Source: Pectinophora gossypiella
Taxonomy: Eukaryota; Arthropoda; Insecta; Lepidoptera; Gelechiidae
DNA: 64,000 nucleotides
NCBI RefSeq assembly: GCF_024362695.1
Contig: NW_026063275.1
Span: forward strand, 1-64,000
Reading direction: 5' to 3'
The notes beneath the pieces were generated by a model that saw nothing but the letters and a program-made list of their open reading frames with translations, ran no database searches and was not told where the DNA came from. Within the stretch, counting starts at the first letter, position 1, and the number at the start of each line of letters is the position of its first letter. The position numbers and the translations under genes were made by a program. Below are positions 41,482 through 51,964 of this stretch, in pieces.

Positions 41482-44400
41482 TCAAATTTCCAATAAAGTT
41501 CTAGAAACAAATTTATACAGTGCTAAATAAGTCTCAGGATTTTGAAGCAGTTCAAGCACAGCACGCGGGACTTTGCCAGGCTCTTTGTAAATATTAAGCA
41601 AGTCATCCATTAAAAGCAAACGTTCTATTGCAAAATGAGGACAATTGTAGAAAATGTGATCCAAAGTTTGATCTTCTATAGAGCATAAATTGCACGTAGG
41701 GGATGCAATTATTCTCATTCTAGCTAAATGCGCATTAACTCTGCAATGACCAAAGCGAAGACGACAAAGAGTCGTGTAAAATTTTCTAGGAAGTAGATTT
41801 TTGTGTCTAGCAAACCAGGGCAACACAATCTTATTATTTATAGCCCAATACCAAGTCCCTTTTCGACTTTCAATGTTTTCAACAATATTTGTCCAGTGTT
41901 TAGACCAATCTTCGTACATTTTTCGCCTGAGAATAGGGTAGAGATCAGTGTATGGTATAGCAATACTAGGTCTGACGTTTGCTCTATCAATGTCACTGTA
42001 GTTTGTTATCGTTTTCGCTAAGTAGTCAGCTTGTTCGTTGCCAAATACACCTTTATGAGACGGAGTCCATAAGAAAGTAACAGAAATGTGATTTTCTTTC
42101 AATTTCCAGTACAAAGCTTTAATTTCGTATTGAATGTAGTTAGCAGAAGTATTTAAGACGTCGGATTGAAGGGAGGATAAAGCACTCATGCTGTCAGATA
42201 TTATTAGCCACCTGCACCTGATCAAATTTGAGTTCTGTTCAATAAACTGAAGAGCCAAAACAATCGCCATGCATTCCGCTGTAAAAATACTAGTGTGTCC
42301 AGGTAATACAATTCCATTTCCTGACTTGCTATGAGATACATAAAAAGCGCTTGACACCTTGTCTTCACATTTGGAGCCATCGGTATAGATACTGTGATAA
42401 TCAGGATAATTTGCTATCAGTTCATACACTTCTTCCTTCGTTTGTAGGTCACGGTTGATAACAATATTCATACCACTATATTTGCTCTCAAAACTTCCAC
42501 TATAGCAAGGCCATGTATACACACTTTTATAAATGTGATACTGCTGATTAAATTGAAGAATCTCTGAGAAGTCGTGAAGTATATAAGGGGCAGTATCACT
42601 CAAAGGTGACAAAAGATGAAAATATGTTGATAATTTATTCATAAGAGGATGATTATGTTGAGAGGACAGTTTTAAAAGAAAACGAAATTTTAAATATTTA
42701 AATCTGAGTAAGAGAGGAGGCATCTGACATTCTCCTTGTAAAGAAACAATGGGTGTTGTTCTCATAGCACCAGTGACTGTGCGAAGATTTTTATTTTGTA
42801 AAATTTCTAATTTATTAACTAATTTTTTGTTTTCAGCATAACACAAGAAAGCATACTCAAAGTGGCTTCTCACCAGAGACTTATAAAGCATCAGTAATAT
42901 CTTTGGATCAGCACCCCAGCTTGTACCAGCCAAGGCTTTTAAGGTATTAAAAGATTTTGTAGCACGATCTACAATGGAATTTACATATTTTGTCCAAGAC
43001 AAGTTATTTACAAATATAACACCTAAGAATCTAACAGTAGTATCAATTGGCAATAATTGATTGTTATAAAATAATTTCACATTAAAAGGCCGAATTCTAT
43101 TAAAAATTACAACTTTACTCTTGTCAGTGCTTAATTCTAAATTCAAGTATGAAAAGTACTCATGTAATTTAAGTAAAGCATTGTTTAAAGACTGTACAAT
43201 ATTAGCAACATTAGCTCCAGAGGCATAAACAACTAGATCATCAGCATACTGTAGGTTTAATACTTCAGAACCCAAAATTGAATTTAATCTATGTATATAC
43301 AGGGCAAATAATAAAGGACTTAAAATGCCACCCTGGCATACACCTTTATGGCTGAGTCTAGGCCCTATTAGGCCACAATTATGATTAACTCTAACAAATA
43401 CTTTTCTACTATGTAAAAAATTAAAAATCCAAAATATTATTTTTTCAGGAAAATTCAGGAATCTCAGCTCCTGTGCAAGAATGTGATGGTTAACATTGTT
43501 AAATGCTCCAACAATGTCTACAAAAACAGCCACAAGCACTTGATGATTACGAATAGAATTAAAAATATCTAGATGAAGATGTGCTATACTCTCCCTGGCT
43601 GACTTCCCACGTCGAAACCCGAACTGGTTTGAAGGTAATAAACTATTATTTTCAATGTAAAATTCTAAGCGCTGCTTAAGTAATTGTTCAAATATCTTTC
43701 CCATGCAAGAAGTTAAAGTAATTGGCCGATATGACCCTGCTACTTCAGGTTGTTTATTTGGCTTTAAAAGGGGAATAATAAGATCAATTTTCCAATCAAC
43801 AGGAATAATAGAGTTCTGCCATAAAGTATTATAAATACCCAATACAATTATGCGACTGTCATAGCTCATCATTTTTAATGTCTTGTATTTAATATTATCC
43901 AAACCACATGCAGTGTCTTTACGTGAGAATATTGCAGAGTTTAATTCAGACAGGGTAAAGTCTTTAGTCAAAAATTCATACTTAGTACTTGTGACAGTAT
44001 GTGAAGAAGACAATGGTTGTTCAACTGTGTCAGGAGTATACTTTGTCAAAAAGTCATGAACCCAGTCTAAAACAACTTGTGACCTACTGTTAGAAATAAA
44101 TGACTTGTTAAATTTTCTAATATAGTACCAAATTCTAGATAGTGGAGTTAATCTATTAAAAGTTTCACAGAGTCTTTCCCAGCTTAACCTTCTTTCAGTT
44201 TTAATAATAAGTTTCTTACGAGCTTGCTGCTTTTTAAATTCAATATAATTTGACTCTGTTGGATTATTTTTAAAAACCAAGTATGCATTTTTACAAACAG
44301 TTACAGCTGTATTGCAATTATCATTCCACCAGGGTAAAGATCTTTTCTTATGAGATCTTGTGTTAGAAGCCATATTATTAGAAGACTTTTTTATATTAGG

Positions 44401-45249
44401 AAGAGATAATTGTATAGCCAAATGTATTAAATTAACAAGTTGATCATAAGCCTGCAAGGGATTGGTGTAATCAAATTGAAAATTCAGCAATAAATCATTA
44501 ATATTCTTAGTATACTTAGTCCAGTCTATCAAGCGATAATTAATAAGAGATGTAGATGTAGATGAAGGGAAATGCTCCCCAACACTACTAAAGGAAATTT
44601 TTGTAATTACAGGAAAATGATAACTACCCAACGCATCGTCATGAACACCCCACTCGCAGGCAGCAGCAAGGGAGGGGGAAACCAGAGTCAGATCAAGAGC
44701 ATTTTGCCGCCATGTCTTAGATCCTACAGTAGTTAATCTGCCATCATTTAGCAGTACTAAATTATTATCATCTATACATTTAAGAAGAATATCACCTCTG
44801 TTATCAACAGAAGAACAACCCCAAACAGAATGGTGCGCATTAAAATCACCAGCAATAAATACTGGTTCTGGAAGACTGTTAAAAAGAGCATTGAGTGAAG
44901 TTTTTGTGAAATTTGGAGAATTAGGAGGACTATAATAACTAAGAAAAGTAATTTGTTTAGAGCCAAAATATAAACGTAATGCTATATTTTGATTAGAATC
45001 ATCATATGTAGTACTTATATGCTGATAATGTAGCTGATTGTTAATAAGTATAGCAACACCATTGTGATTATTGCCTGAATCCAATCTAATTATGTTATAA
45101 CCATTTATTTTAAAACATTGTGTAGCTTTTAACCAAGTTTCACTGATAAGAGCAATATGGATATTATTGTCATATAAAAACTGTGTAAAGTGAAATTTGT
45201 TACTATTTAAACTCTGAGCATTCCATTGTACTATTCGCAACTGATCCAT
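41482..45249 (-). CDS. LINE ORF2: endonuclease, reverse transcriptase, RNase H
   Basis: Uninterrupted, 1,255 residues. An apurinic-type endonuclease fills about 1-230 (QWNAQSLNSNKF, ISETW, AGDFNAHHSVWG, SYHFPV). Reverse transcriptase is at about 455-740, with FVDIVGAFNNV, GVCQGGILSPLLF and the catalytic YADD near 670. RNase H is at about 945-1080 (IYTDGSK, ECMAIVLAL, ISDSMSAL, HKGVFGNEQAD), with the acidic residues in place. A C-terminal zinc-finger-like motif (CNLC, then DHIFYNC) is near 1190. It nicks target DNA and copies element RNA at the nick. The start follows the ORF1 stop by 34 bp, so reinitiation is likely. Nothing is broken, and the element may be active. Confidence 0.96.
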   Translation of the reverse strand: MDQLRIVQWNAQSLNSNKFHFTQFLYDNNIHIALISETWLKATQCFKINGYNIIRLDSGNNHNGVAILINNQLHYQHISTTYDDSNQNIALRLYFGSKQITFLSYYSPPNSPNFTKTSLNALFNSLPEPVFIAGDFNAHHSVWGCSSVDNRGDILLKCIDDNNLVLLNDGRLTTVGSKTWRQNALDLTLVSPSLAAACEWGVHDDALGSYHFPVITKISFSSVGEHFPSSTSTSLINYRLIDWTKYTKNINDLLLNFQFDYTNPLQAYDQLVNLIHLAIQLSLPNIKKSSNNMASNTRSHKKRSLPWWNDNCNTAVTVCKNAYLVFKNNPTESNYIEFKKQQARKKLIIKTERRLSWERLCETFNRLTPLSRIWYYIRKFNKSFISNSRSQVVLDWVHDFLTKYTPDTVEQPLSSSHTVTSTKYEFLTKDFTLSELNSAIFSRKDTACGLDNIKYKTLKMMSYDSRIIVLGIYNTLWQNSIIPVDWKIDLIIPLLKPNKQPEVAGSYRPITLTSCMGKIFEQLLKQRLEFYIENNSLLPSNQFGFRRGKSARESIAHLHLDIFNSIRNHQVLVAVFVDIVGAFNNVNHHILAQELRFLNFPEKIIFWIFNFLHSRKVFVRVNHNCGLIGPRLSHKGVCQGGILSPLLFALYIHRLNSILGSEVLNLQYADDLVVYASGANVANIVQSLNNALLKLHEYFSYLNLELSTDKSKVVIFNRIRPFNVKLFYNNQLLPIDTTVRFLGVIFVNNLSWTKYVNSIVDRATKSFNTLKALAGTSWGADPKILLMLYKSLVRSHFEYAFLCYAENKKLVNKLEILQNKNLRTVTGAMRTTPIVSLQGECQMPPLLLRFKYLKFRFLLKLSSQHNHPLMNKLSTYFHLLSPLSDTAPYILHDFSEILQFNQQYHIYKSVYTWPCYSGSFESKYSGMNIVINRDLQTKEEVYELIANYPDYHSIYTDGSKCEDKVSSAFYVSHSKSGNGIVLPGHTSIFTAECMAIVLALQFIEQNSNLIRCRWLIISDSMSALSSLQSDVLNTSANYIQYEIKALYWKLKENHISVTFLWTPSHKGVFGNEQADYLAKTITNYSDIDRANVRPSIAIPYTDLYPILRRKMYEDWSKHWTNIVENIESRKGTWYWAINNKIVLPWFARHKNLLPRKFYTTLCRLRFGHCRVNAHLARMRIIASPTCNLCSIEDQTLDHIFYNCPHFAIERLLLMDDLLNIYKEPGKVPRAVLELLQNPETYLALYKFVSRTLLEI

Positions 45250-45283
45250 GAAAACAAAAAAAAAAGGAAAAAGTTGTAATGAA

Positions 45284-46390
45284 TTACTTTTTATGGATAG
45301 TATCCATTAAGACAGTTTTAATAAATTCAGAGGAGATAGACTTGTCTTGTGTTTTATTTAATGCAATTATTTTAACTATAGAGTTCAATAACACATTCAA
45401 TATATCATCTGAGTTGAGCAAAGATATCAATTGTTCTGAAGATGATATAGGTCTAGCTTTATTCCCTAGTGAAGGAAACGACTTCTCATTAAACAATTCA
45501 GCAAAGGACCTTTTGTTTATATTGTTTTGGTTCTCTTTAATTTTTTGTTGTTTAATTGGGCATTTGCTTGATATACTAAGGTGGTTACCTTTGCAGTGAA
45601 TGCATTTCGCTTCACTGACGGCAGTTGAGCATTCTTTATAAGAGTGACTTTCTGTGCATATAGAGCAAACTGGTGTTGTGTTTTTGCAGTATTTGGCAAG
45701 ATGCCCAAATCTCATACAGTGGTAGCATTGTTTAACAGGAGGTACGTACGGATAGATTGGAAATCTCCAGCCGTGCAGGTCCACGTAGTCCGGTAGGTTC
45801 ATTGAAGCGAATGTTATAGTTACTGTGCCCGTTGGTACAAGTTTGTATGAAGTCTCGTTCCTCTCTTTTCTCATAATCCTCTTCACACAGACAATCTTTC
45901 TGTAACTGGACATCAATGTAAAAATTTTGTTATTAGACAAGTTTTGTGGAACATTACGTATAACGCCGGTTACTTCAGACCCTGAGGCAGGTATGGAAGC
46001 TTTAAATCTGTACTGAGTCATAAACGTTTTATTATTCAAAAACGCATTAGCTAGAGCGGCCTTTTCAAAATGAACACCTATTTTATATTTGTTCATGGCT
46101 TTCAGGAATTTGACGCCTTTATTAAAACGCTTCATGTTGGATGATAGGGACATCATGTCCCGCATGCTTATTGGATGTTTTTCATCAGCAGATTCTATAA
46201 AAACTACAAAATCAGTAAGTCCTGAATCCTCCGGATATCTACGGCCATAATCAGTCACGAAATATGGCTTGTACTTCAGAGCTGGATCTTCATCGTGATC
46301 TTCAGAAGCGTCCGAAGAAACTTCCGATTCAGCTTCGGATGTACCCTTTTTGTCAGGGTCCTTTAATTTTTTTCTTTTAGCCCTACCCAT
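45284..46390 (-). CDS. LINE ORF1: RNA-binding Gag-like protein
   Basis: A 368-residue protein. A charged, acidic N-terminus (residues 1-45) is followed by a region of about 60-215 resembling the RRM-type fold of LINE ORF1 proteins. Three clustered zinc knuckles follow at about 220-275: CYHCMRFGHLAKYC, CSICTESHSYKEC and CIHCKGNHLSISSKC. It would coat the element RNA in the ribonucleoprotein. It lies directly upstream of ORF2 on the same strand, with a short 5' UTR of about 118 bp up to 46508. Confidence 0.93.
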   Translation of the reverse strand: MGRAKRKKLKDPDKKGTSEAESEVSSDASEDHDEDPALKYKPYFVTDYGRRYPEDSGLTDFVVFIESADEKHPISMRDMMSLSSNMKRFNKGVKFLKAMNKYKIGVHFEKAALANAFLNNKTFMTQYRFKASIPASGSEVTGVIRNVPQNLSNNKIFTLMSSYRKIVCVKRIMRKERNETSYKLVPTGTVTITFASMNLPDYVDLHGWRFPIYPYVPPVKQCYHCMRFGHLAKYCKNTTPVCSICTESHSYKECSTAVSEAKCIHCKGNHLSISSKCPIKQQKIKENQNNINKRSFAELFNEKSFPSLGNKARPISSSEQLISLLNSDDILNVLLNSIVKIIALNKTQDKSISSEFIKTVLMDTIHKK

Positions 46391-46642
46391 CGTAACAATC
46401 TCATCAGAAAATAAGGGTTTTTAACCACAGAAACAACTATTGAGACAATTTAAAATATTTGAAAAAAATTTCACTCCCGCTCTGTTTCAAGGTTCCCGCG
46501 TTTTTTTCCTAAGTATTCAAAAACTGACAAATTCTAACTCACCATAGACAAATCTTCGGAACTTGCGCCATGTTGCTATTTGTAATATTTACACTATTTA
46601 CACATCGCGACCAACGTCGCGACACACCCAACGGCGAGGCGA

Positions 46643-49600
46643 TTACTTTAGAAGGGTTAAGAGATTACGCGTCCACTCCCTGATCCTTTCTAGGGCTCTT
46701 GAAGCAGCATCGCGTCTTTTTCGAGGGTTTGTTATGTCGGTGGAGGTCTCAGTCTCCATCAATGAACCATCGGTTAAGTTTTCAGTCTCAGTAACGTGCT
46801 CATGTGTCTCTGGAGGAACAATTTCCAATAATGGTGTATCAGACAGATTCTCTATTTGAGTGTTAATATCATGTGCCTCCGGTGTTGTCTCAATTTCTAA
46901 TAACGGTGTATCTATGTCCATCTCTGTTGTATGACTATGGTCTGTGTCACTAGTGGCCCAATAAAAGTCGGTGGTATTTGCTTCAACTTCCAGTGGATAA
47001 AGATGTGCAATTGATCGAGTAAACTCTTTACCATTAACGTTGACTTTTGCAACTCTACACAGACCGTCGGAGCTTTTGACCAGAGCTGTAATTTTTCCGA
47101 CTTTCCATCCTTCTCTATTCTTTGATTCGCCTTTTATTTGTACTAATTGACCTATACTAGGGAGCAATTTGGTCTTTACTCTTGGTTCTTGATGTGAATT
47201 ACTGTATCTTTCTCTTAGGCTTGGAAGGTATCTGTTCACAAACATGTCTTTGAACTCATCTAGTACAATAAGAGCTTTCCTCCATCCTGCGATAAGATCG
47301 GTCTTGGTAACAGTACCTTCTATAGTTAGATCTTCATGAGATGTCTTTACTGGAATACAATTACTCAAAGTCAGAAAATCAGATGGTTTGAGGATGTGTT
47401 CCAATTCCGAGTCAACACAGGTAAGTGGTCTAGAATTAACAACATTTTCAATTTCTTTAGTGATTGTTGATAATTGACTGTCATTCAATAAATGTTTGCC
47501 CAGAGTTCTCTTCATGCAATTTTTTACAATCCCGATCAGTCTTTCATAAAATCCGCCAAACCATGGTGCAAGTTGTGGTATAAATTTCCACCTAATGTTA
47601 TTTTCGATGCAGTACGGCTTTGTTAAAATTTCTGAAATCAATTTAAACTGTGTTGCGTTGTCTGATGTTATAAGAGTCGGAGTCCCTCTGGTAGCTATCA
47701 TTCTCCTTAGAGCAAGTAGCCCCTCTTCAGCGGATGAATCCTTAACGACTTCTAAATGAATAGCTCGCACTGCTAAGCATGTAAATAGGCATATCCAACG
47801 TTTCTCTGTGGTGTTTTGAAGTTTGACTTGCACAGGCCCTAAATAGTCCAACCCGGTAAATGTAAATGGTGATGTGTAATTCACTCTCTCTGGTGGGAGT
47901 GCCGGTGTTGGTGGAAGCGGGTAAGGGCCCCCTCCATGTTTTATACATCTCGGACATTTCCTTATTATTCTTTGCACTTGGGACTTCCCTTGAGGGATCC
48001 AATAATTCTGGCGAATGATACTTAAAGTGTGGTTGGCTCCAACGTGATAGTTTTTCTCGTGTATGGTCATAATCAAATTATTGGTGAATATGCAGTCCTT
48101 GGGTATAAGTGTGGGATAGCGTTTGTCATATGCCCAATCCGCATACTTTAGACGTCCTTTGCACCTTAAAATTCCATCATCGTCCTTAAATAGTCCCAAA
48201 TTTCGGCTTAAATCGGTATCTCTGCCATTTACTTCGTCACAAAAAAACTCAGCTTGTAGCCTTTTGATCTCTTCTTTCACTGCTTCTTCGCCACTTATTC
48301 CCGTGACTTTCTCTGAAGGTACATGCTTTTCCTGATTTTCATCTAGATTCGCTTTCATCGGGATCTCAGGAGTAGCAGTCAGTTCCTTCGCAAGACCGTC
48401 CCGCGCCAGAAGAGAAAATGTTGAATCCGGAGTGTCCAATGGAAATGTCGGTCCCGTTAACCATTTGTCTCTTTTGGTGTTCAATTTAGTGGCCACATCA
48501 GCCGGATTTAGTTCTGTTGGGACATGTCTAATATTTAGAAGCTTGTTCTGCTTGATTTCATCGATTCTTTTTTGTACAAATGGTGGTAAAAGTTTATTCG
48601 ATTTGTGCCATTCGATGACGATTGTACTGTCTGTCCATAGAGTCTGTTTTACTTCATGTAGTTGAAGAGTTTGAACCACATATTTGATCAATCTGCTTCC
48701 AATTAAAACACCTAACAATTCTAGACGTGGAACTTTGAGTTCGCTTTGATCTTTAATCGGTGCTAGACGCGACTTTCCAATGACAAATTTTATCATCCTT
48801 TCGTCAAGTATGTATACCACCGCAGCATATGCTTTCAAGGATGCGTCTGTGAAGCAATGCAATTCAACATTACCTTTATCCGATGTCATATAACATCTAG
48901 GCACTGTTAGAAGTTTAATTTCATCCAAGCATGAGCATATCTGTATCCATTTATTTCTAAATTCATCATTAAACGGTGTGTCCCACTTGATTTTCTGCTT
49001 CCATAACTCCTGTATAAATATCTTCGCTGGTAACATCTGTGGCGCTGAAAATCCGCAGGGATCATATACAGATGCGATTACTTTCAAAACTTCTCTTTTA
49101 GTGTTCGCTAGCCGGTTAATATGTTTAAGTCTCAGTTCGAGTGTATCTTCTTCTAATGCCCAGGTAAGTCCTAAAATCTTAACATTTTTATCTTCAGTTG
49201 CATCAGGTATATTCTTTATGAAATCTTCTGAATTGCTTGCCCATTCTCTTAAGTTCATAGAAATATCCATGAATGCGGTTTTTGCTTTTTTATACATTTT
49301 TAAGGCTTCTTCAGTCGTTTTTGTTCCAGTAACTACGTTGTCCACGTATATATTGTCAGCAATCCTTTTTACTTGTTCCTCATTGGATTTGTAAAGATGT
49401 TCTCGTATTGTAGCGTTTAGGAGAAAGGGGCTGGAAATAATCCCAAAGGGTACCCTTGTAAATCTCAGGTGAAGGAGATTTTCCATTGTGGCTGGTTTGT
49501 TAATGTCCTTCAACCACAAAAATCTGGTTACATCTCTATCCCTCTCGTGTAATCCAATCTGTAAGAAGGCCTTCTCGACATCTGCTGAAATTCCAATGGG

Positions 49601-51964
49601 ATGACATCTAAATTTTAATAATAGACCTGTAAGGTCTTCCAACATCATTGGTCCGCAATACAGGCATTCATTCAGACTCTTATGATCCTTATTCGTTTTA
49701 GCTGACGCGTCATAAACAATCCTTATCGTTTTTCCAGGTTGTTGCACGCCGTGAAAGGGCAGGTAATGTACTGGGTGGTCGACTGATCCTTTGGGCACGG
49801 TTTCTATTATGCCGTTTTTAATTTGTTCGTTTATAGTCTGATCGTAGGGTGAAATATCTGCAGTACGTTTTAATAAATTTACAAGACGCCCGTATGCTAA
49901 TCCAAAATTGGAAGGTAAATTTGGTGGATATTGCTTCCAAGGCCATGAAACCCGATATCTGTTCTCGAAGAAATCAGTAGTCTCGTTGAAGTTGTTTATA
50001 GCTTCTTCGTCACGGTTAGATTTTGGAGAGTCAATTATACCTATTGATTCTAGATCCCAGAGGTTCTTTAAATTGGCATTATCCAGTGGTAGATCAGGTT
50101 GATTGAATTTGATTTCCGTACAAGACTGAAAATAAGTGATAACCATTAACTCATCATGGGAAGATTTCTTGTCAATTTTCCCACTCAGAATCCATCCAAA
50201 CTCAGATTGTACCAAATAGAGGTTGTCTCCAACCTTTATCTTTTCCATGGACATTATTGAAAAATAATAATCGTTACCTAATAAGATATCTACAACGTCG
50301 TCCAGTGACCCGTCGTCCGCTAGCTGTAATTTGTTTTTCCAACTCTTAAGTTCCTCGTCCGGGTATGGCACGCTTTTAGAAATGGTTGGTACTACATTAG
50401 CATATATAGTTAATACTTTGTTCGTCTGAGTCTTGATATGTAGTTTAACCATGGGGCTATCGAATTCTTGTGGTGATTCAGCACCGAACGTAAAAACTGC
50501 AAGTTTATTTTCTTCCACAACAGGTAATTGGAGATTTCTTGCCATGTTTTGGGTAACATAAGACCTCTGACTACCTGAATCTAGCAAAAGACGGCATTTT
50601 CCTATTTGCTTTTTTCCTCTTACTTGGACCACAGCAGTTTGTAAAATTGTAGACACGGAATTTTTCTCCTTTACATGAAAGGCATTTTCTACCTTATACG
50701 AGTCTTGTTTGGGACACAAGGCTCTATCGTGGCGGCCAATTTGTCCACAATGTTGACACTTCCGCTGTCTCCTGCAAGTTCTTAGAGTATGTCCTTTCAT
50801 TAAACAACCATAACAGCGATTTTCTAATTTACCTTTCCGTTGTGCAATTGTTTTAAAATTAGTACACTGATCATTGTAGTGATTTTCGTTACAAAATATA
50901 CACGTAAATTTTGTTCTTTTCCTTTCATGAATATGAACCGGACTACAATTTCTCTTCTGCGGATTTCTCCAGTTTCTTTCAAATTTCAAGTTTCCGTGGT
51001 GTTGTTCTCTAATAGGTAAGTTTTTATCATTTACAGGTTCATTACTCACGTGAAGTGTTTCAACCGTATATGTTGTAGGTCTATCCTTGTTACTCTCCCT
51101 TGTAATGCGACAAGCATCCTCCTTGGCAGATATTATGTTTTCGAGTTCCTTCCTAATGTCGCTAATACAATCAGCCTTAGTTTTAGACCTTAACTCATAT
51201 ATAATATTTTCCGGAAATTTCTCCATAATCATAAATCGAAGATGATTGTGGTTAATGTTCTCTCCTAAGGAAGATAAAACTCTTAGGTGTTGTTCAATGT
51301 CGTTCAATACCTTCCTACAGTCTTCATTGTTATTATCGGCACCTTTAATTTTATACAACGCCGCATAATGAGAATCTATTAGTAAGTTATGTTTACCATA
51401 TCTTTCTTTCAACGTGCTTAAGGCTATTTGGTAATTTTTATTCGTTGTTTCCAGACCATCAAGAGCCTTCTGCGCTTCGCCCCTCAAGGATGCCTTTAGA
51501 TATAATAGCTTATCGACGTCAGACAGATTTCTTGTATGTATATTAGAGCTAAATTGGTCCCAAAATTGGTGCCAATTTAATATATTGCCATCAAACTCAG
51601 CTAGACACAATTTCGGTAATTTCCCAGAGACACACGTCGTGCTTTGCTCCCTTGTAGATATATTCACTTTCTTATTGTTAAGTTTTATTTTTAATTCAGC
51701 TAAATTTTCTTCTGCACTAAGTTGAATGACGCTCATACTGGAAATATCATCAGCCGCGGGTTCCTGCGCGATTCTGAAATAATTTGTCAATTCATCGCAG
51801 AATCTCTTTATGACTGTTTCTAATTTGTGAACAATGATTTCAACTTCTTGTGTTGAAATTGACTCTAGTAAAGAGACTGAGACCAATATGTTGCTGGCTT
51901 GCTTATTTATTTTTTCTATTTCGCCACATATTAACTTTAACCTTCTTAACATCACTTCCTCCAT
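46643..51964 (-). CDS. BEL/Pao Gag-Pol polyprotein
   Basis: One intact 1,773-residue ORF in BEL/Pao order. A Gag-like N-terminus (about 1-330, including the segment LPKLCLAEFDGNILNWHQFW) precedes zinc knuckles near 350-410 (CIFCNENHYNDQC, CYGCLMKGHTLRTC, CQHCGQIGRHDRALC). An aspartic protease has LLLDSGSQRSYV near 460. The reverse transcriptase has the catalytic box YVDN near 873, where many elements have YVDD. RNase H follows (HCFTDAS near 1038). The integrase has an H2C2 finger at about 1300-1345 (H..H, CPRC) and the DDE residues in GLDYLG, TSDNAT and FYERL (1371, 1431, 1470). A C-terminal integrase-associated domain ends near 1660. The stop lies 18 bp before the 3' LTR. No frameshift or stop is seen. 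Confidence 0.96.
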   Translation of the reverse strand: MEEVMLRRLKLICGEIEKINKQASNILVSVSLLESISTQEVEIIVHKLETVIKRFCDELTNYFRIAQEPAADDISSMSVIQLSAEENLAELKIKLNNKKVNISTREQSTTCVSGKLPKLCLAEFDGNILNWHQFWDQFSSNIHTRNLSDVDKLLYLKASLRGEAQKALDGLETTNKNYQIALSTLKERYGKHNLLIDSHYAALYKIKGADNNNEDCRKVLNDIEQHLRVLSSLGENINHNHLRFMIMEKFPENIIYELRSKTKADCISDIRKELENIISAKEDACRITRESNKDRPTTYTVETLHVSNEPVNDKNLPIREQHHGNLKFERNWRNPQKRNCSPVHIHERKRTKFTCIFCNENHYNDQCTNFKTIAQRKGKLENRCYGCLMKGHTLRTCRRQRKCQHCGQIGRHDRALCPKQDSYKVENAFHVKEKNSVSTILQTAVVQVRGKKQIGKCRLLLDSGSQRSYVTQNMARNLQLPVVEENKLAVFTFGAESPQEFDSPMVKLHIKTQTNKVLTIYANVVPTISKSVPYPDEELKSWKNKLQLADDGSLDDVVDILLGNDYYFSIMSMEKIKVGDNLYLVQSEFGWILSGKIDKKSSHDELMVITYFQSCTEIKFNQPDLPLDNANLKNLWDLESIGIIDSPKSNRDEEAINNFNETTDFFENRYRVSWPWKQYPPNLPSNFGLAYGRLVNLLKRTADISPYDQTINEQIKNGIIETVPKGSVDHPVHYLPFHGVQQPGKTIRIVYDASAKTNKDHKSLNECLYCGPMMLEDLTGLLLKFRCHPIGISADVEKAFLQIGLHERDRDVTRFLWLKDINKPATMENLLHLRFTRVPFGIISSPFLLNATIREHLYKSNEEQVKRIADNIYVDNVVTGTKTTEEALKMYKKAKTAFMDISMNLREWASNSEDFIKNIPDATEDKNVKILGLTWALEEDTLELRLKHINRLANTKREVLKVIASVYDPCGFSAPQMLPAKIFIQELWKQKIKWDTPFNDEFRNKWIQICSCLDEIKLLTVPRCYMTSDKGNVELHCFTDASLKAYAAVVYILDERMIKFVIGKSRLAPIKDQSELKVPRLELLGVLIGSRLIKYVVQTLQLHEVKQTLWTDSTIVIEWHKSNKLLPPFVQKRIDEIKQNKLLNIRHVPTELNPADVATKLNTKRDKWLTGPTFPLDTPDSTFSLLARDGLAKELTATPEIPMKANLDENQEKHVPSEKVTGISGEEAVKEEIKRLQAEFFCDEVNGRDTDLSRNLGLFKDDDGILRCKGRLKYADWAYDKRYPTLIPKDCIFTNNLIMTIHEKNYHVGANHTLSIIRQNYWIPQGKSQVQRIIRKCPRCIKHGGGPYPLPPTPALPPERVNYTSPFTFTGLDYLGPVQVKLQNTTEKRWICLFTCLAVRAIHLEVVKDSSAEEGLLALRRMIATRGTPTLITSDNATQFKLISEILTKPYCIENNIRWKFIPQLAPWFGGFYERLIGIVKNCMKRTLGKHLLNDSQLSTITKEIENVVNSRPLTCVDSELEHILKPSDFLTLSNCIPVKTSHEDLTIEGTVTKTDLIAGWRKALIVLDEFKDMFVNRYLPSLRERYSNSHQEPRVKTKLLPSIGQLVQIKGESKNREGWKVGKITALVKSSDGLCRVAKVNVNGKEFTRSIAHLYPLEVEANTTDFYWATSDTDHSHTTEMDIDTPLLEIETTPEAHDINTQIENLSDTPLLEIVPPETHEHVTETENLTDGSLMETETSTDITNPRKRRDAASRALERIREWTRNLLTLLK

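Larger units (their letters stand above)
40970..46508 (-). mobile_element. Full-length I-type non-LTR retrotransposon
   Basis: A 5.5-kb LINE inserted in the BEL LTR, flanked by the 12-bp duplication CTAAGTATTCAA (40958-40969 and 46509-46520). The 5' end is at 46508 and the 3' end at 40970, where the tail reads (ACA)n on the minus strand instead of poly(A). It has two intact ORFs (ORF1 45284-46390; ORF2 41482-45249) and a 3' UTR with internal repeats. Endonuclease, reverse transcriptase and RNase H in one ORF place it in the I group of clades (I, R1, LOA and relatives); the exact clade needs a tree. Confidence 0.93.
39811..46624 (-). repeat. 3' LTR of the BEL element, split by a LINE
   Basis: LTR sequence occupies 39811-40969 and 46521-46624. 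The LINE at 40970-46508 and one copy of its target duplication interrupt it. With the insert removed it matches 54217-55479. Confidence 0.93.
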
